Below the pieces are notes generated by a model that did no database searches, was not told where the DNA came from, and worked only from the letters and a program-made list of their open reading frames with translations. From positions 63,899,431 to 63,963,430 of the forward strand of contig CM069442.1 of assembly GCA_035610835.1 (NCBI GenBank): a stretch of DNA of 64,000 nt, in the 5' to 3' direction. Source of the stretch: Ophiura sarsii (lineage: Eukaryota > Echinodermata > Ophiuroidea > Amphilepidida > Ophiuridae). Of this stretch, positions 47,101-59,566 are shown in pieces; within the stretch, counting starts at the first letter, position 1, and every line of letters starts with the position of its first letter. The position numbers and the translations under genes were made by a program.

Positions 47101-50100
47101 TTTATATCACTGTTTTTTTAGTATATTTTCCATACTGGTGGAAACATAAAAGTCAAATATGCACACTTCATTGCATATAAATATTAAACGTTTTTTTCTT
47201 AAACCCTCTTACTTAATTATAATGAGTAAAAATTCATTTTTGAAATTTGGCGATGTGTTACAGCGATAATTTAGGACTCCTACTGATCTGCAAAACATTG
47301 CAGACAAAAGAAGTTGAAAGAGCACGTTTGGGACTTTGACTCCCCGAGTTGACCGTAGATTGGATTCTAATAAACCAACATAAGTTTTCCTGTTAGATAA
47401 TAGATAATTATTAGACATCACTTAAGAATTGTACCTCTCTAAACAAATTTTAACTTGAACAAATAGTTTACCATTTGACAGGGAGTTATGCGCCAGCTAG
47501 AACTTAAGGGTGCCCATCAATCATGATTATAATAAATTGTTGACAACAAGTAATTAAGCACTTGGTCACCTGAAACGAGTTTCTTTGTGTAATGGTTGCC
47601 GATACCAGCACACAAGACAATTAGTGGCCGACAGATCGGGGCCTGGACACATAAAAAGGGTTTTTTGTGTGCGGCTTATACAATGAGAGCTGAATCTTAC
47701 ATTGATAAATTTGAGGACCTGCAGCTTATACCACCGCATGCCTATAGCACAGAGATTACGGTAAGTAGATTTATATTACAACTATTTGATTTGAAAGACT
47801 GTACTTACAATGCTAGGGGAAGCTCCTCATGGTCAGGGGTCAAAGTTCCATCAGTATCATAACTACGTGAAGAGGATGTGGACGACTGTATTGAGGTTGT
47901 CGACAGACAGCGATTGTATCGATTGTTACTGGATATAGGATGGTTATCAGCTATGACTTCTGACCCTTTGTTGACTGCCTGGCCCATCCAGAGGCCACTA
48001 TGATAGTCTGTGTCATTACTGAATACAGACGAGGTAGACGAATTGGAAGATAGACTGCGTAGGAAACTATGCTTCTCTGTGTCATTATTGGAAGATAGAC
48101 TGTCTAGAAAACTAGGCTTCTCAGTCTCTTGAGGCAGGTTGACCTCTAACCTTGTATCGCTATGGTGATACAAATCGTGAGTTTCTTTCACACCTGGTGA
48201 TCTACGACCACCTGGTTCCCTACTATCTACAGATTGTGTGGAATTGCACTGTTTGGAAGCTAGTTTTAAGTCTGGTAAATCACACGGCTTGACAGTATTG
48301 CAATTACTTAAGTGATATTCACAATCAGTTGTAACCTCTGAGACACAGGCTATATGAGATGATTTTGAGTCGCCGCTTGGACATACGTGAACAAGTTTAT
48401 TCTTGTTGCTATCTGTTCTATCAGCAAAACATGAGATACCATTTGTTACTAGGTCTGCTGATCTTCCTACATTCACCACACGTTCTAGCTTGGCTTCTAG
48501 CACAGTATCTTCCTTACAGCGAATCTCCGGCTTATAATCAATGTGCCCGTTAAGAGTTTCAGATTCACAGACAAGCTGCTGTTGCAGAATAGGACTACTC
48601 TCTAATGGCAGTTTAGAATTTACTGTTCCCTGAATAGTTTCTACTTTGGGTTGTCCATCTATCACATCCATACTTCTAACAGGGACTTCAATCTCACGTG
48701 TTCTCTCTAAGAATACATCATCTTTGCATTCAATAAGAGTTTGCTCCGAATCAGAAATGTAAGAATTTCTAACAGGAAACACAAATTCCCGCTTTCGCTC
48801 TAGTATTTCGGAGTCAACTTTTGATTGTGGCGCCTTTCCGACTTGCGCCAAAAACTCTCGTCTGCCGTCCACCACTACATCATCTTTGCATTTGATCAGC
48901 ATTTCATTGGGATAGTGACCTACTGGAGTCCGCTCGCCGTCCTCCAGTAAGTTAGAAGTCTCTATTCCACAATTAGTCAGAGTGTGTTTTCTCTCCATTA
49001 TCGATTCCACCGGACTCGCCAACGACTCCGACGTTTCCTCCACGGTCTCTAAAGACGACTCTAAATGATGCGTTGGATCACCATGCAGCTGTACCTCGTG
49101 ATGATGATCCTCGCTTTCAAGAGCTTCCTTGGAAAAATCCGAATAGTAGCCGCTTTCCGTTGCCATGGCCATTTGCTGCAGTTCTTTATACTCCATGATG
49201 ACTTCCTCTCGTCTCTCCTGGCTTTCATGGACTTCACTACAACGGATGAAGTAGGTGAGTATGTAGAGCAGACGACATACCAAGTCAGCTTTCTTGCCCA
49301 CAATGACTGTCTTGGCAACCTTGCTTGGGTATCCTACAACACCGTACATGTCACTGTAAAGAGGAATATCGTAGACAAATTGATGAAATTAACAGAATGT
49401 TCAACAACTCCCCCATACCTTAAGTACAGTAACAAAGCGTTGTTGATTTGAGATAAACTCACTGTTCATATGCAAATTACTAGGATAGCTAACCTTATTT
49501 GGAGACCGCAAAATTGTAAACAAACAAGAATGTCGGGAAAAATGTTCGCAACATTTGTTCATTTTTTCGGCGTATAAATGCATTTCGCCATGCAATCCTT
49601 AAAGTTAGCAAATAACTTTATATACCGAAATGTAGCTATATCCCTGAGGAAAATAATTTTGGCGAGGGCCATATGTGAAGGATCACTTCTAAAGCCACAA
49701 TTTTAGCCGAACCGTCGCTACCTGAGCACAAGAGAATCGCCTTTTTTGCATCATCGCGGCGAAATGTGTTCGCTTTGATCTACAGGACCGTACCACTATT
49801 GAAACGGAGGGGTGTGTTTTGATTTTATACAAATATTCTATAAACATGTATCAAAATGTGTTGTGTAAATTAAACGCATTCTTGATTTAATTTTTCTCTG
49901 AATGTTATTAAGGTGGTGTGTGAATAAAATGCTATTTACAAAATATTTTTAATTTCACAATTACTTGCGAAATAATTTGTCTTCTCTCATGTTTACCTTT
50001 TGTAACCCAACCCATTCTGAAGTTCCATCGCCCATTTACGGGGAACGGACGATGTCTAAATAAGGGCCTAATTATAATAAACGTAAACCTTTTTTTTCTC

Positions 50101-53100
50101 AATTTTTAAAGAGCAGCTATTTTTTTATGTCAAATTAAGCCTATTAAAACAAGTTTTGTACTTGTTTTCATTAATTATTCAAAACGATATTCACCTTTGA
50201 ATGATGTAAATATGTTTGGTCGTTGTTGAACGGGGTTCAACAAGGTCTTCGTCGTTGTTTATCTTGAATCGACAACGGTAAGACGGGTTTATTTTGCTCG
50301 GGCAGCTAAAGCTGCCCTCGCAAAATAAACCCGTCTTACCGTTGTCGATTCAAGATAAACAACTCCGAAACCTTATTGAACCCCTAATTATATCACAGGA
50401 ACTATAATTTAGATACACTGATGTTTTCATATTTCTAGTATTTTCACAAAGACGGTTACATTTATTCTGGGACACCATGTACTTCAAGCTATTTTTGCTC
50501 ATTATCTCCAAATGCTTGGCTGTCAAAATGGACCTTATGCTGTGAAAGTGTTACATACACCTAACACAATAAGTTTCTGATCAGGTGCTATTATGTTAGC
50601 AAATTAAAAATCTGTAATCGATATGAAAAATATTAGATATACACTAAACAAAAAGATTTTCGTCTTGCAATTTAACACCTCATTCACAAAAATTGAGTGG
50701 ATACTTTTAAGTTATGATGTTATAAGTAACTAGATCTTACCTAAAATCCTTCTATAGGATATCAAAGATTTGTATTGGACATCTGTGAGGTATATGAATG
50801 AATTTTAGCCTAACATAATAACACCTGGTCAGGAACTTCAAGTGTTAGGGTTTCGTATCATATATGCAGACAAATTTAAAAGTAAAACCTTAACTGATGG
50901 GTAAACTACTGAACAGAATACATTTGTTCCTGGCTAGATAGCAAATCTTGTTATTTATTTGTGTTATAGCAAACTCAGAAGTGTTGGATATGTTTTACTG
51001 ATATTTATCAACTTACCCTAACTGTGCCCAGAGTGGATTGTATGGATGAGACTTGGCTAACCAATCCAGCTGAAAATTAAAAAATATAAATAATTATGGA
51101 ATGAAAAACCAGGAGGAAAGTGAATACTTCACTTCACTACATAAACAAATATGTGGTGACAACCTCAGCATATCTTGCAATTGCTCAACATGACTCAACA
51201 ACAATGGTCTCATCATAATATCTTGATATTGTAAAAGTTATATCCAAAATGAATGTGTGATCAGCAGACTGTGCTTTCCACACACACACAAGGCTACTTT
51301 ATTTAGAGATTTATTATTAATTTTTTTTACTAACTACCACTTCTAAATTTTGTGAAATCATTATATGGGTGGGTGTCTGTGTATATTTTGCATTTAAAAA
51401 AGGTATAATGTCTGGTTTCATTTATTTGAGAAATCTCTTGGAGCCCCTTTAGTAACAATGGTATTTTGGCATCATTGATGCATTGGGACCAAGATATTTC
51501 TATTAATTGATTTTGGACTATTGTTTCTCTAGGCTGCAACCTTATGTTGGCTTCTATCAGTTGGTGTCTACTCATAGCCGTGTTTCATTTCCCTGTCACA
51601 CTATCGTACAATACCTTCTGATACACTCCTGTGCCAAAAACCTCTCTCATCCATAATATTCAAGCCAAAATTAAAGATGCTGAAGATTATATTGACTGTT
51701 CTACTAAATTGATATTTAGCATCTTGAAAATCCCCACAATATGAATAGCAATATATTGAAAAATCCCTAAAGATTTAAAAAAAAAGAAATTGGTAGCAAT
51801 CCTTATTCTTAATTAGCACTAAATCAAATTATTGCAGATCTTGTGCTGCACTATCTGTAATAGCTACAACATGTTATATACCGCTGGTATAGGGGATGCC
51901 CCTTGTAAACGAGAGCATCAATGATGCAGAAGCTGACTACAGCTGAGAATTTGGGAAAATTCATAACTCATGTCTATATATGAAGAGCGTTGTTGCAAAA
52001 GGGCTATGGTGCATTTTTTTCAAAAATGATTTTACTATAGAAATGTATAGGGGAAAATCTTATGTTTCAAGGAAACAAAGTCATTTTTTTTCAAAAAGAC
52101 ATTTTTCAAAAAGTCATTTTCAAAAAGTCATTTTTTTTCTCATTGTAAACAGTCATTGAAGTTGCAAAAGGGCCTGTGTCCAGAATTAAATCGGGATACA
52201 GGCCCTTTTAAAACAAAACAACAACTTCAATAGTTTACAATGAGATGTAGGTCTTTTTGAGAAAAAAATGACTTTATTTCCTTGAAACATATGATTGTAT
52301 CATTTAACATTTCTGTATCAAACTTCTTCTTTTTTAAATGATTAAAATAAATGATTTTTTCTCTAAGTACAAACAGATGGAGTTTTGTTGCAAAAGGGCC
52401 TACATCCAAATTTTCAAAAAATGTAAACATGATTTTTGTTTGTTTTTGAAAACTAGCGCATTTGGAATGTATTTCAATTTCAATTAGTATGTAGTGTACC
52501 TCTTTCATAATCCATTCAGTTTTTCAATTGCTCAACTTGAATATTTAGAAACAGGTTTTTTTAAACTTTTTCTCAATAAGAGCCAAAGTGGATGCAGGCC
52601 CTTTTGCAAAAAAACCTCTTCATATTGTAAACCACTATAATCTGTCCAGCATATAACAAATGATGCAAAGCTCGAATCCATATTATATCTTACATGAAAC
52701 AAGAATTATATATATATATTATTATGCATTCACCGTTCACCGTGTAAGCACATTTGCCCTTCTATATGCTTCGGTTGAGATTTCAAGATCAAGAAATAGT
52801 CTCTTTCTGATATTAACCCTAACCCCCCTGAGTGCTAAAAATGCTAATCCAAAGTCCCTCTCCAAACGCATGCGCCGTCGGTTTTCGATGACGTAGTCAA
52901 CCGAGCCTATATAATGAGTGCAGTATACTGCACGAATGTGTAGCTGAGGGCCGTGGCTTAGTGTTAGGAAGGTGGGGCTCGAGAACGGAGGGTCCCCGGA
53001 TCGAATCCCGGCAGGTTCCCGGAGATTTAGTTGGTGTTTTTTCCTCGAAAATTGTGATCCCGGTCAAAAATCCTAAACCGGGGTTAGGGTTAAAACAAAT

Positions 53101-56100
53101 TATTGCCAAACACCTTGGATATTAAATGGTGCGACCTAATGGTAGATGATTGTTCTCTTTTGTAATGTGTGAAGGTTCAATAAATAATATGTACAGAGAT
53201 GAATAACTTCGGTACATAACAATGGCAAAATACAAACACCTATTTTATGAAAATATGCATCATTTAATGAAAATAATAATATTTACAGGTCACCAAACTC
53301 CCATGGCCCCTGGATCTTAGGCCAAGTAAAAATAAAACTAGTTTCTCGTGCTAACTTTTTGAAAAAAGGAAGATGAGTTGTTTTTTTTCTTCTTCCCAAA
53401 ATGGCGAATGCCCCTTTTTCCAAAACTGGTTTCGCTTTTTCCAACATGGTGGAAATGTTTTTGCTTCAAAATGGCTGCCACTTTTCTAAGACTAGCTTTA
53501 TAACCTTAAAATGGGTACATACTGGAAACTGCTCGCGATATTTTACATGTTTATTTTAATACTAGGCGGTCACCCGGGGTTTGTCGGTTCTCGGGTTTGG
53601 GCGGTCACCCGGGGTTTGTCGGTTCTCGGGTTTGGTGGTTTGTAGAATGCATGCATAAAGCCCGATCGGACAAACTTTGAAAATTCGACCCTTAGACGAC
53701 CTTTGACCCGGACGACCCAAGAAAAGCAAAACCGTTTTATTTTTTCCACGCTCGACTCGTATTCGGGCTTCCCGTCACCGAGTTTAAGCCAGATCGGACA
53801 AACTTTGAAAATTGGACCCCATGACGACCTTTGACCCCGGACGACCCAAGAAAAGCAAAGCCGTGTTATTTTTTCCACACTCGACTCGTATTCGGGCTTC
53901 CCGTCCCCTAGTTTAAGCCCGATCGGACAAACTTTGAAAATTCGACCCTTAGACGACCTTTGTGACCCCGACTTTTGACCCCGGAAGACCCGACAAATGC
54001 TAACCCGTTAAATTTTTGCCACGCTCGCCTCGCATCGAGCATTGTGATCACCGAGTTTAAGCACGATCCGACCATCTTCAAAAAGTTGACCCCTAGATGA
54101 CCTTTGACCTCGTATGCTCTAGCGAATTTGCTCTTGCGGGGACTGAACAAACAGACACCGAGTTTCTCATCACCGAGTTTAAGCCCGATCGGACAAACTT
54201 TAAAAATTTGACCCCTAGATGACCTTTGACCCCGGACGACCCAAGAAAAACAAAGGCGTATTATTTTGTCCACGCTCGACTCATATTCAGGCTTCCCGTC
54301 ACCGAGTTTAAGCCCGATCGGACAAACTTTGAAAATTCGACCCCTAGACGACCTTTGACCCCGGAAGACCCGACAAACGCCAACCCGTTTTATTTTTGCC
54401 ACGCTCGCCTCGCATCGAGATCACCGAGTTTAAGCATGATCCGACCAACTTCAAAAAGTTGACCCCCATATGACCTTTGACCCCTATATGACCTTTGACC
54501 TCGTACGCTCTAGCGAATGCGAACTTGCTCTTGCGGGGACCGAGCTGCACCCACCCACTGAGTTTGAACGCCGCCCGACCCCGGGAAGGCAACGAAAAAG
54601 CGCGCACAGACAGACAGACAAACAAACAGACCAACAAAAAAACAGACAGACAGAGAGTAGAGTATTATTATATAGATAACACAAGGATTTATTCTCTATT
54701 TTTTCTCTTTCAGGAATACAAAGCTAAATAAGAAAAGATGTGTATTCTAGATTTACAAAATATCAGTGTGATCTCGGGAATATCTTGATAAATAAATCAG
54801 TTCCAGCCAAAAACGACAAACAAATGTTCCGAAGGCGAAGACCACACTGGTATTTTAAAACACCAGTTTTACTCACGGTTTATTTATATCATCTGATGCA
54901 GATACAGTTTAATTTGTATCATGTTTTGATATTAACAGTTTGCCTGTTATGTTGTTCTTTCATTTTAACAGGTTTTTTTAAAAATATTGACACGTTCTCC
55001 ATTGACAACATCAGTGTGATCTTGAGAACCTTCAAAAAATAAAAATTGAAGAAAAAGAATTTTAAAAAAAAAAAATTAAAAAAAATTAGAAAACAAAATT
55101 TGAACAAAATTTGAAGAAAAAAACTATTTTTTTGACGTGGCGGCCAAAATGGATGCGCACGCGCGGGGAAGAGAAACTACTATTTTTTATTTGGCCTTTT
55201 AAATGGTGCGCCACTTTGACTTTGGTAATGCCACAAAAACCAGTTGGCGAATTGGCGTTCTCCTCTGGATGGTTCAATAAGTAACAATAACATCTACCGA
55301 GGTGATTGGTTTAGGGGAATATTGAAAATAAGATAGGCTTTTCTTCTGATATCAAAATAGTACTACTACATATAGTTTAACCAGAGAGATATTACACCTC
55401 CCTGGTTAAACCATACATAGCCTAGGCTACATAGCCTAGGCTATAGCCTATTAGGCATAGGGCTAGACTGGGATGTTCGTAGTCCCAATAGTGACCTGTC
55501 CTAGGTAGCTGGCTACCTAGGGTCACAAAACTCCCTATCGACTGTTCACGTCGCGAAATTCACATCGAGTGTCAGCACTGCCGACTGCCGCTTGATCAAA
55601 ATTAATTAACACAATGTATTACTAAGAGTTCTAGGAACAACATGTGAGTGCATTTTGATTGATTTAAATCATATTTGATGTGAAAATCTTGAATTAAAAA
55701 TGTGATTTTCGCGACGTCGTGTGTCTATAGAGGGTGTTGTGGCTATAGTATAGTGAAGCATGAACGATAGTATAGCCACCATTGGGTCTAGGATGTTCGG
55801 GAATTCAGTGCTCCCGGGACTCGATTTTGTTTTTCGGGCGGGACTCAGGATTTACGAAAATTGGTAGTCCAGATTTTCGAGGAAGTGAAAACGCAATAAA
55901 ATATACTAAATGTCCACCAAAGTGTACTGTACTGTACAGTAGATATGCAGTATGTACTTCTGTTCTCTGTGTTGTCTTCATTTGCCTTTTATTATTGTCA
56001 AATCTGCACCGGTTTTAATCAGCTTCATTACATATTAAAATCGCGATTCGTTCAAGATTTACCATCAGAATAATTTTGTGTACTACCAAAATGCATAAAA

Positions 56101-59100
56101 CTTTCATAAGTGCAACCAAATGTGCACAATGAAGCGAATTTTAGAGCAACATCGTGCGTACGGCGTAAACACACACCGCTGGCGATGTGAGCGGCGCCAT
56201 ACTCTTGGGTTCCTTTTTTAGTAGGAGAACAACCGTATCAGGAACAGGCGGGGTTGGACGATGATGTAGTATTTATTTTAAAGTACCCCTTTTCATTTTA
56301 TATTTGGTTTATTTTGTACTCACGTCTAGGCTATATCAGCCTTTCGACTCACTCGTAGTCATTTTTTATCTGCTAAAAATTAACGTCAAAGTAGATGCAG
56401 ATGAAAACAACTTGAAGTATTACAGAACAACAAGAAACAGAACATGAAATAAGGTGAGAAGACGCCATTATTTTCTGAGAACACACGGCCGCGGCATGCT
56501 CGGACTGAAAACTTTTTTTGGGGTTGGACGCTTTCACTTTTGAAAGGGGTGTCATGTTTTATTTAAACAATGTTTTTATTTTCAATAAATTACTTGAGCT
56601 ATAATATAAACATGCGGCATGTCATTATGAATATTTATTGAGTAAATTTGTATTAAATGTGGAATTTCGACATGGCGGAAGTTACACAATATCTAAATAT
56701 AATACATAAATGTGCCGTTAAACCCAACCCTCCCCCGTTATAACACGACTTTCAAAAAATGAGTGAGCTCGTAGAGCTCCGATTGTTTCGTTATTAAACA
56801 CTGCACCCTCACATATTCGCACGTGCAACTGTTTGAGGAAAGCTCACGACACATTGAAACAGACGGGGTAACTCGGTAAATGTAATTGCCTCATTTACAT
56901 CGGACTATAATATGTAGATTTGACATTTGATCAATGGCAGACGATACCAAACTGGTGGGGGTAATAAAAGATATTACGGCACGATAAATCACGCAAATTC
57001 AACATTTTGGCAAGGCAATATTCGTAAGTTTTACTCTTTTTCGCGAATTTCTAACAGCACCTCATGATGAAAAACCTTTGAAAACAATATTTTCCAATAA
57101 TTTTGGCCGCTGAAATCGGAGACATAGTTTGAAGAATATATACAGAAGCGATTAACATCAATTAACGAAAAACGACCTCCCCACCTATTTTTCACTTTGA
57201 CGGCTGTATTTTTACTTTCCGCTGATTTCGTATCATGAATAATAATGATCTCTAGAAGTTAAACCAATCACAATAAGACAATCACGCTTGTACGTCATGA
57301 TACATGCGTGCCATGTGTTGAATCAACTTTTCTATCATAGCGTTTACATGCATTTTCAATACAGTTATGACAATAAAGAAAATAACGCGAAATTGCCTAT
57401 TTTGTCGAATGGCAATCAGGCCCATTTTCTAACATATTTATGCGATCATATTGTTTCACTATCTCAAGTACATTTCCCGACAAATAACCACTTGTGTGAC
57501 CAAGATAAAACCATATTTCACAGTCGCACTTTCCCCTTGACCTATACCGTGACCTTTCGCGTCAGGTCGCTTTAGCTTACTTGTAGTAAGCTAAAAATCA
57601 ACCTAACAAAGAGCACCAACATCTAAGCAAAAGGCACCGTCTGTAATGGCTGCCAAGGTATCGTTTATACTGCCATGTGTTATACACATAATGGTGATTT
57701 GTGGTAAAAACTCAAACCTTATAAAAGGCAGCAGTTCAACTGTTGGCATTATACCCTTGATTTCTTACCGTTGTTGATGAATGTTTGTCTAGATAAGCAC
57801 GACTAGGTGTTGCACCTGCCGGCATCACTGTGGGTACCCAGGCTAGATGGTGGGTCAAAACCCCTGTCAACAGACGACTTAGAAAGCTGAAAACAAAATT
57901 AGAAGAAAAAAAAAGAAAAAAATGATTAATACTAAATCAAGTATGTTTTTTTATTATTAGCGGGCACAATTAGAGTTTGGACATTTTGGTTCAAAACTGA
58001 AACGGAACCCTCAATACATTTTTTAAAACAAATTGAACAATGAAAAATTATCTTTCCAATGAAAGATTACCTTTCTTTCAAGCAACTATTTCCCAACATT
58101 TATAATTAAAACAATAATTAGCATCATTGGACGCATTAAATGGAATTCAAATAAAATAAGAACTCAATTAATTCTTTGATATCTGGGTCAAATAGACCAT
58201 CACTGAAAATGCCAAGCTCTCTGTGAAACTTTATTTACAATACTTAAATACTTTGTTACATTCCCAGTCAGTCAAATTACCAAAATGGCTGCCACAAAGC
58301 GTTCTCCTTGTAAATTATGTGACTTTATTTTGTCTGGAAGCAAGTAAGCATGTCAGATTACACTTTGAATGAATAAAAATAATCCCAATCAAGCACAGTT
58401 GCAATATGAATACAAGCACAAAGTAATATCTTCTTCATTAGAAGTGCGCCATGTGGGATTCCTTTTTGTCCACCAATAAAACAAGTTTTTTTGCTCATTT
58501 GGTACTGAACAAACTATAAACCAATTTAAATCCATATTACTTACAAGTTTGTCTGTCTATTATTATACATCTCCATCGCCTGCATGAGTTCCCGCATCAG
58601 ATGCTCACACAGGTGATTCCTTTGCCCGGGAAATGTCATCATATTCAGCCAGATTGGTTTCTGTATACGCGGGGCAGTGTAGAGGGCGTGCACTGACGAT
58701 CGGAATTCTTCCAACGCCTGGCACAGGGAGGGAGAAGAAGGATGTGGGAGAAGAAAGAGATATTAAGACAGATATAATGTGGTTTAAGATAGCTGCATCA
58801 CTATATGTAAGGTAAGATGTTTAGTTACCTCTTCTTTATTATTATTTGCCCTGGGCTTTTTCTAAACATGATCAAACTTTCTATTTTTACCAGGGTTTCT
58901 ATATGGAAATAATTGCCAAAGTTGCTGTGAATCAACAGCATAGCTCTCAGATGCATATGTGCTTATCATTCAATCAGGGCTGTACTTAGTACCCGCCCGC
59001 ACGCCCGTGGCGGTTAACTTTTGCGTCGTGCTGGTAACTTTTCAAATATACACGCCCGGCTGGCCGGTAAGAATTTTGCTGTTGGTAAATGAAGATTACT

Positions 59101-59566
59101 TGTTTAGCTGGTAAGTTTACAGTCGGGCTGGTGACTTTTACATGCTACCAGCCCGGCTGGCTGGTTGGAGAAAAAATGAAGGCACACCCCTGCATTCAAT
59201 ATGATTACATAAAATTGCAACAAGAAAAATATAATTTAAGAGAAATCCAGCCACTTTCCCTGATATCTAGGCAGAAGAGTACAATTTGCCAAGATGCACA
59301 CAACAGTCTGTAGAACTGACAACACTTTCAACAAAAGTGACAGAATAAATACTTACCGGCACAATCTGATGAACATAGTTCCTCCGATTAAAGGTCAAGG
59401 CCTTTTCTATTGCACATGACAACTTGTAGAATAGACTCTCTATTAAGTTGAAGTGGGAGAAGAAGAAAGACTGAAACTTTTGCATCTTTTCCGTTTCGCC
59501 TTCCTCAAAGAGTGAAATGAGTATCCCTACGCTGATCTTGGGAGTACGCAGTCGTCTTGATATCGG
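43916..59566 (-). CDS. Folliculin-interacting protein (FNIP1/2 family), C-terminal 901 codons
   Basis: Eight minus-strand exons (59566-59357, 58717-58545, 57886-57769, 51069-51017, 49353-47809, 46543-46372, 45815-45612, 44146-43916) have GT-AG borders and lengths that keep one frame throughout: 2706 nt including the stop. FNIP proteins bind folliculin (FLCN) and AMPK, form the FLCN-FNIP GAP complex for RagC/D at lysosomes, and act as Hsp90 co-chaperones. Landmarks are the longin/DENN-type N-terminal part ([20 protein letters not shown]), [59 protein letters not shown] and the C-terminal [16 protein letters not shown] and THSP-like VTSVHSPQV. Vertebrate FNIPs have about 1100-1170 residues, so roughly 250 N-terminal residues are missing and probably lie beyond the window. 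There are no frameshifts. A single orthologue before the vertebrate FNIP1/FNIP2 split is likely. Confidence 0.93.
44512..44990. mobile_element. Foldback in a FNIP intron
   Basis: The arms (about 44512-44650 and 44860-44990) are imperfect inverted copies: ACAGGAGTTTTGAATTGTCA pairs with the AATTCAAAATTCCTGTG region, and GAGGAGTTATACTGTTTTCT pairs with AAAATAGTAACTCCTCG. Confidence 0.6.
45612..45815 (-). CDS. FNIP exon with [14 protein letters not shown]
   Basis: Acceptor TATATTCAG and donor TTT/GTAAGT; 204 nt, phase 0 at both ends. It encodes [33 protein letters not shown] and [20 protein letters not shown], the segment before the C-terminal exon. Confidence 0.92.
46372..46543 (-). CDS. FNIP exon with FGRSLLGG
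   Basis: Acceptor TTATTACAG and donor CAG/GTTAGT; 172 nt. It encodes [38 protein letters not shown] and [19 protein letters not shown]. The conserved FGRSLLGG block marks the start of the C-terminal folded region. The plus-strand frame over this exon is a shadow. Confidence 0.92.
46544..47808. other. FNIP intron; nothing recognised
   Basis: AT-rich intron without a clear mobile element or second gene. Confidence 0.5.
47809..49353 (-). CDS. FNIP large central exon
   Basis: Acceptor TCCTCTTTACAG and donor GCATT/GTAAGT; 1545 nt. It opens with [20 protein letters not shown] and [20 protein letters not shown], the end of the conserved N-terminal half. A long, probably disordered region rich in Ser, Thr, Asp and Glu follows, as in vertebrate FNIPs. 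Three short repeats stand out: [15 protein letters not shown] (near 48890), [15 protein letters not shown] (near 48720) and [15 protein letters not shown] (near 48510). The C-terminal end has Ser-rich [15 protein letters not shown] followed by [16 protein letters not shown], a likely phosphorylated acidic segment. Confidence 0.92.
49354..51016. other. FNIP intron with foldback and dispersed repeat
   Basis: 49470-49800 resembles 45200-45560 in the downstream intron (shared AAGCCACAATTTTAG and a CTACATTTC-type start), so a diverged dispersed repeat is present in both. The foldback at 50232-50384 is listed separately. Confidence 0.5.
50232..50384. mobile_element. Near-perfect 153-bp palindrome
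   Basis: The arms of about 70 bp begin GGGGTTCAACAAGGT and contain ATCTTGAATCGACAACGGTA followed by AGACGGGTTTATTTTG. They match almost perfectly, with a loop of a few bases at GGGCAGCTAAAGCTGCCC. It is a foldback-type MITE or a strong cruciform-forming site. Confidence 0.85.
51017..51069 (-). CDS. FNIP 53-nt exon ([10 protein letters not shown])
   Basis: Acceptor ATTTTCAG and donor TTAGG/GTAAGT. It encodes [17 protein letters not shown] plus two bases of the next Gly codon. [11 protein letters not shown] is among the most conserved FNIP strings, which makes this small exon certain. Confidence 0.93.
51977..52626. mobile_element. TA-flanked foldback with TTGCAAAAGGGCC words
   Basis: The ends ATGAAGAGCGTTGTTGCAAA and TTTTGCAAAAAAACCTCTTC are inverted. 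A stronger inner palindrome lies at about 52138-52243 (CTCATTGTAAACAGTCATTG with its complement). The word GCAAAAGGGCCT occurs several times on both strands. It lies in a FNIP intron. Confidence 0.65.
52948..53110 (+). repeat. tRNA-like SINE
   Basis: GGCCGTGGCTTAGTGTTAGG resembles an A-box region. GGATCGAATCCCGGCAGG carries a B-box one base away from GGTTCGAATCC, in a proper T-arm position, for a tRNA-like length of about 75 bp. The body then reads TTCCTCGAAAATTGTGATCC. Acceptor pairing is imperfect, so it is a SINE rather than a functional tRNA gene. Confidence 0.6.
53562..54676 (-). mobile_element. Helitron-like non-autonomous element
   Basis: On the minus strand it begins TCTATATAATAATACTC after an A and ends GGTGACCGCCTAG before a T. 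This is the TC...CTRR structure and A/T insertion site of Helitrons. A CTGT/CAGA-rich tract lies near the 5' end. The interior is about six units of roughly 130 bp containing GATCGGACAAACTTTGAAAA, GACGACCTTTGACCCCGG and CACGCTCGACTCG words. The terminal 30-40 bp (CGGTCACCCGGGGTTTGTCG) is duplicated in tandem. No Rep/helicase frame; long minus frames are repeat translations. Confidence 0.75.
54677..57768. other. FNIP intron; no gene recognised
   Basis: AT-rich sequence with A-rich stretches near 55050-55120 and a palindromic TACATAGCCTAGGCTA cluster near 55415-55450. No exon or bounded element could be supported. Confidence 0.45.
57769..57886 (-). CDS. FNIP exon ([11 protein letters not shown])
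   Basis: Acceptor TTGTTTTCAG and donor ACG/GTAAGA; 118 nt. It completes a Phe codon and encodes [20 protein letters not shown], then [19 protein letters not shown]. The [10 protein letters not shown] string is diagnostic for FNIPs. Confidence 0.93.
58545..58717 (-). CDS. FNIP exon ([16 protein letters not shown])
   Basis: Acceptor CCCTGTGCCAG and donor CTT/GTAAGT; 173 nt. It encodes [40 protein letters not shown] and [17 protein letters not shown], matching the FNIP N-terminal half. Confidence 0.92.
59357..59566 (-). CDS. FNIP exon, most 5' one found
   Basis: Acceptor TGTCTCCCGCAG and donor CCG/GTAAGT; 210 nt, phase 0. It encodes [20 protein letters not shown], then [20 protein letters not shown] and [20 protein letters not shown]. 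This is the longin-like strand and helix of FNIP. Exons for about 250 upstream residues were not recognised between 59.6 and 64 kb. Confidence 0.92.

Noticed and set aside
53570..54402. Long minus frames with repeated [15 protein letters not shown] peptide
   Set aside because: They follow the ~130-bp Helitron units and show no domain.
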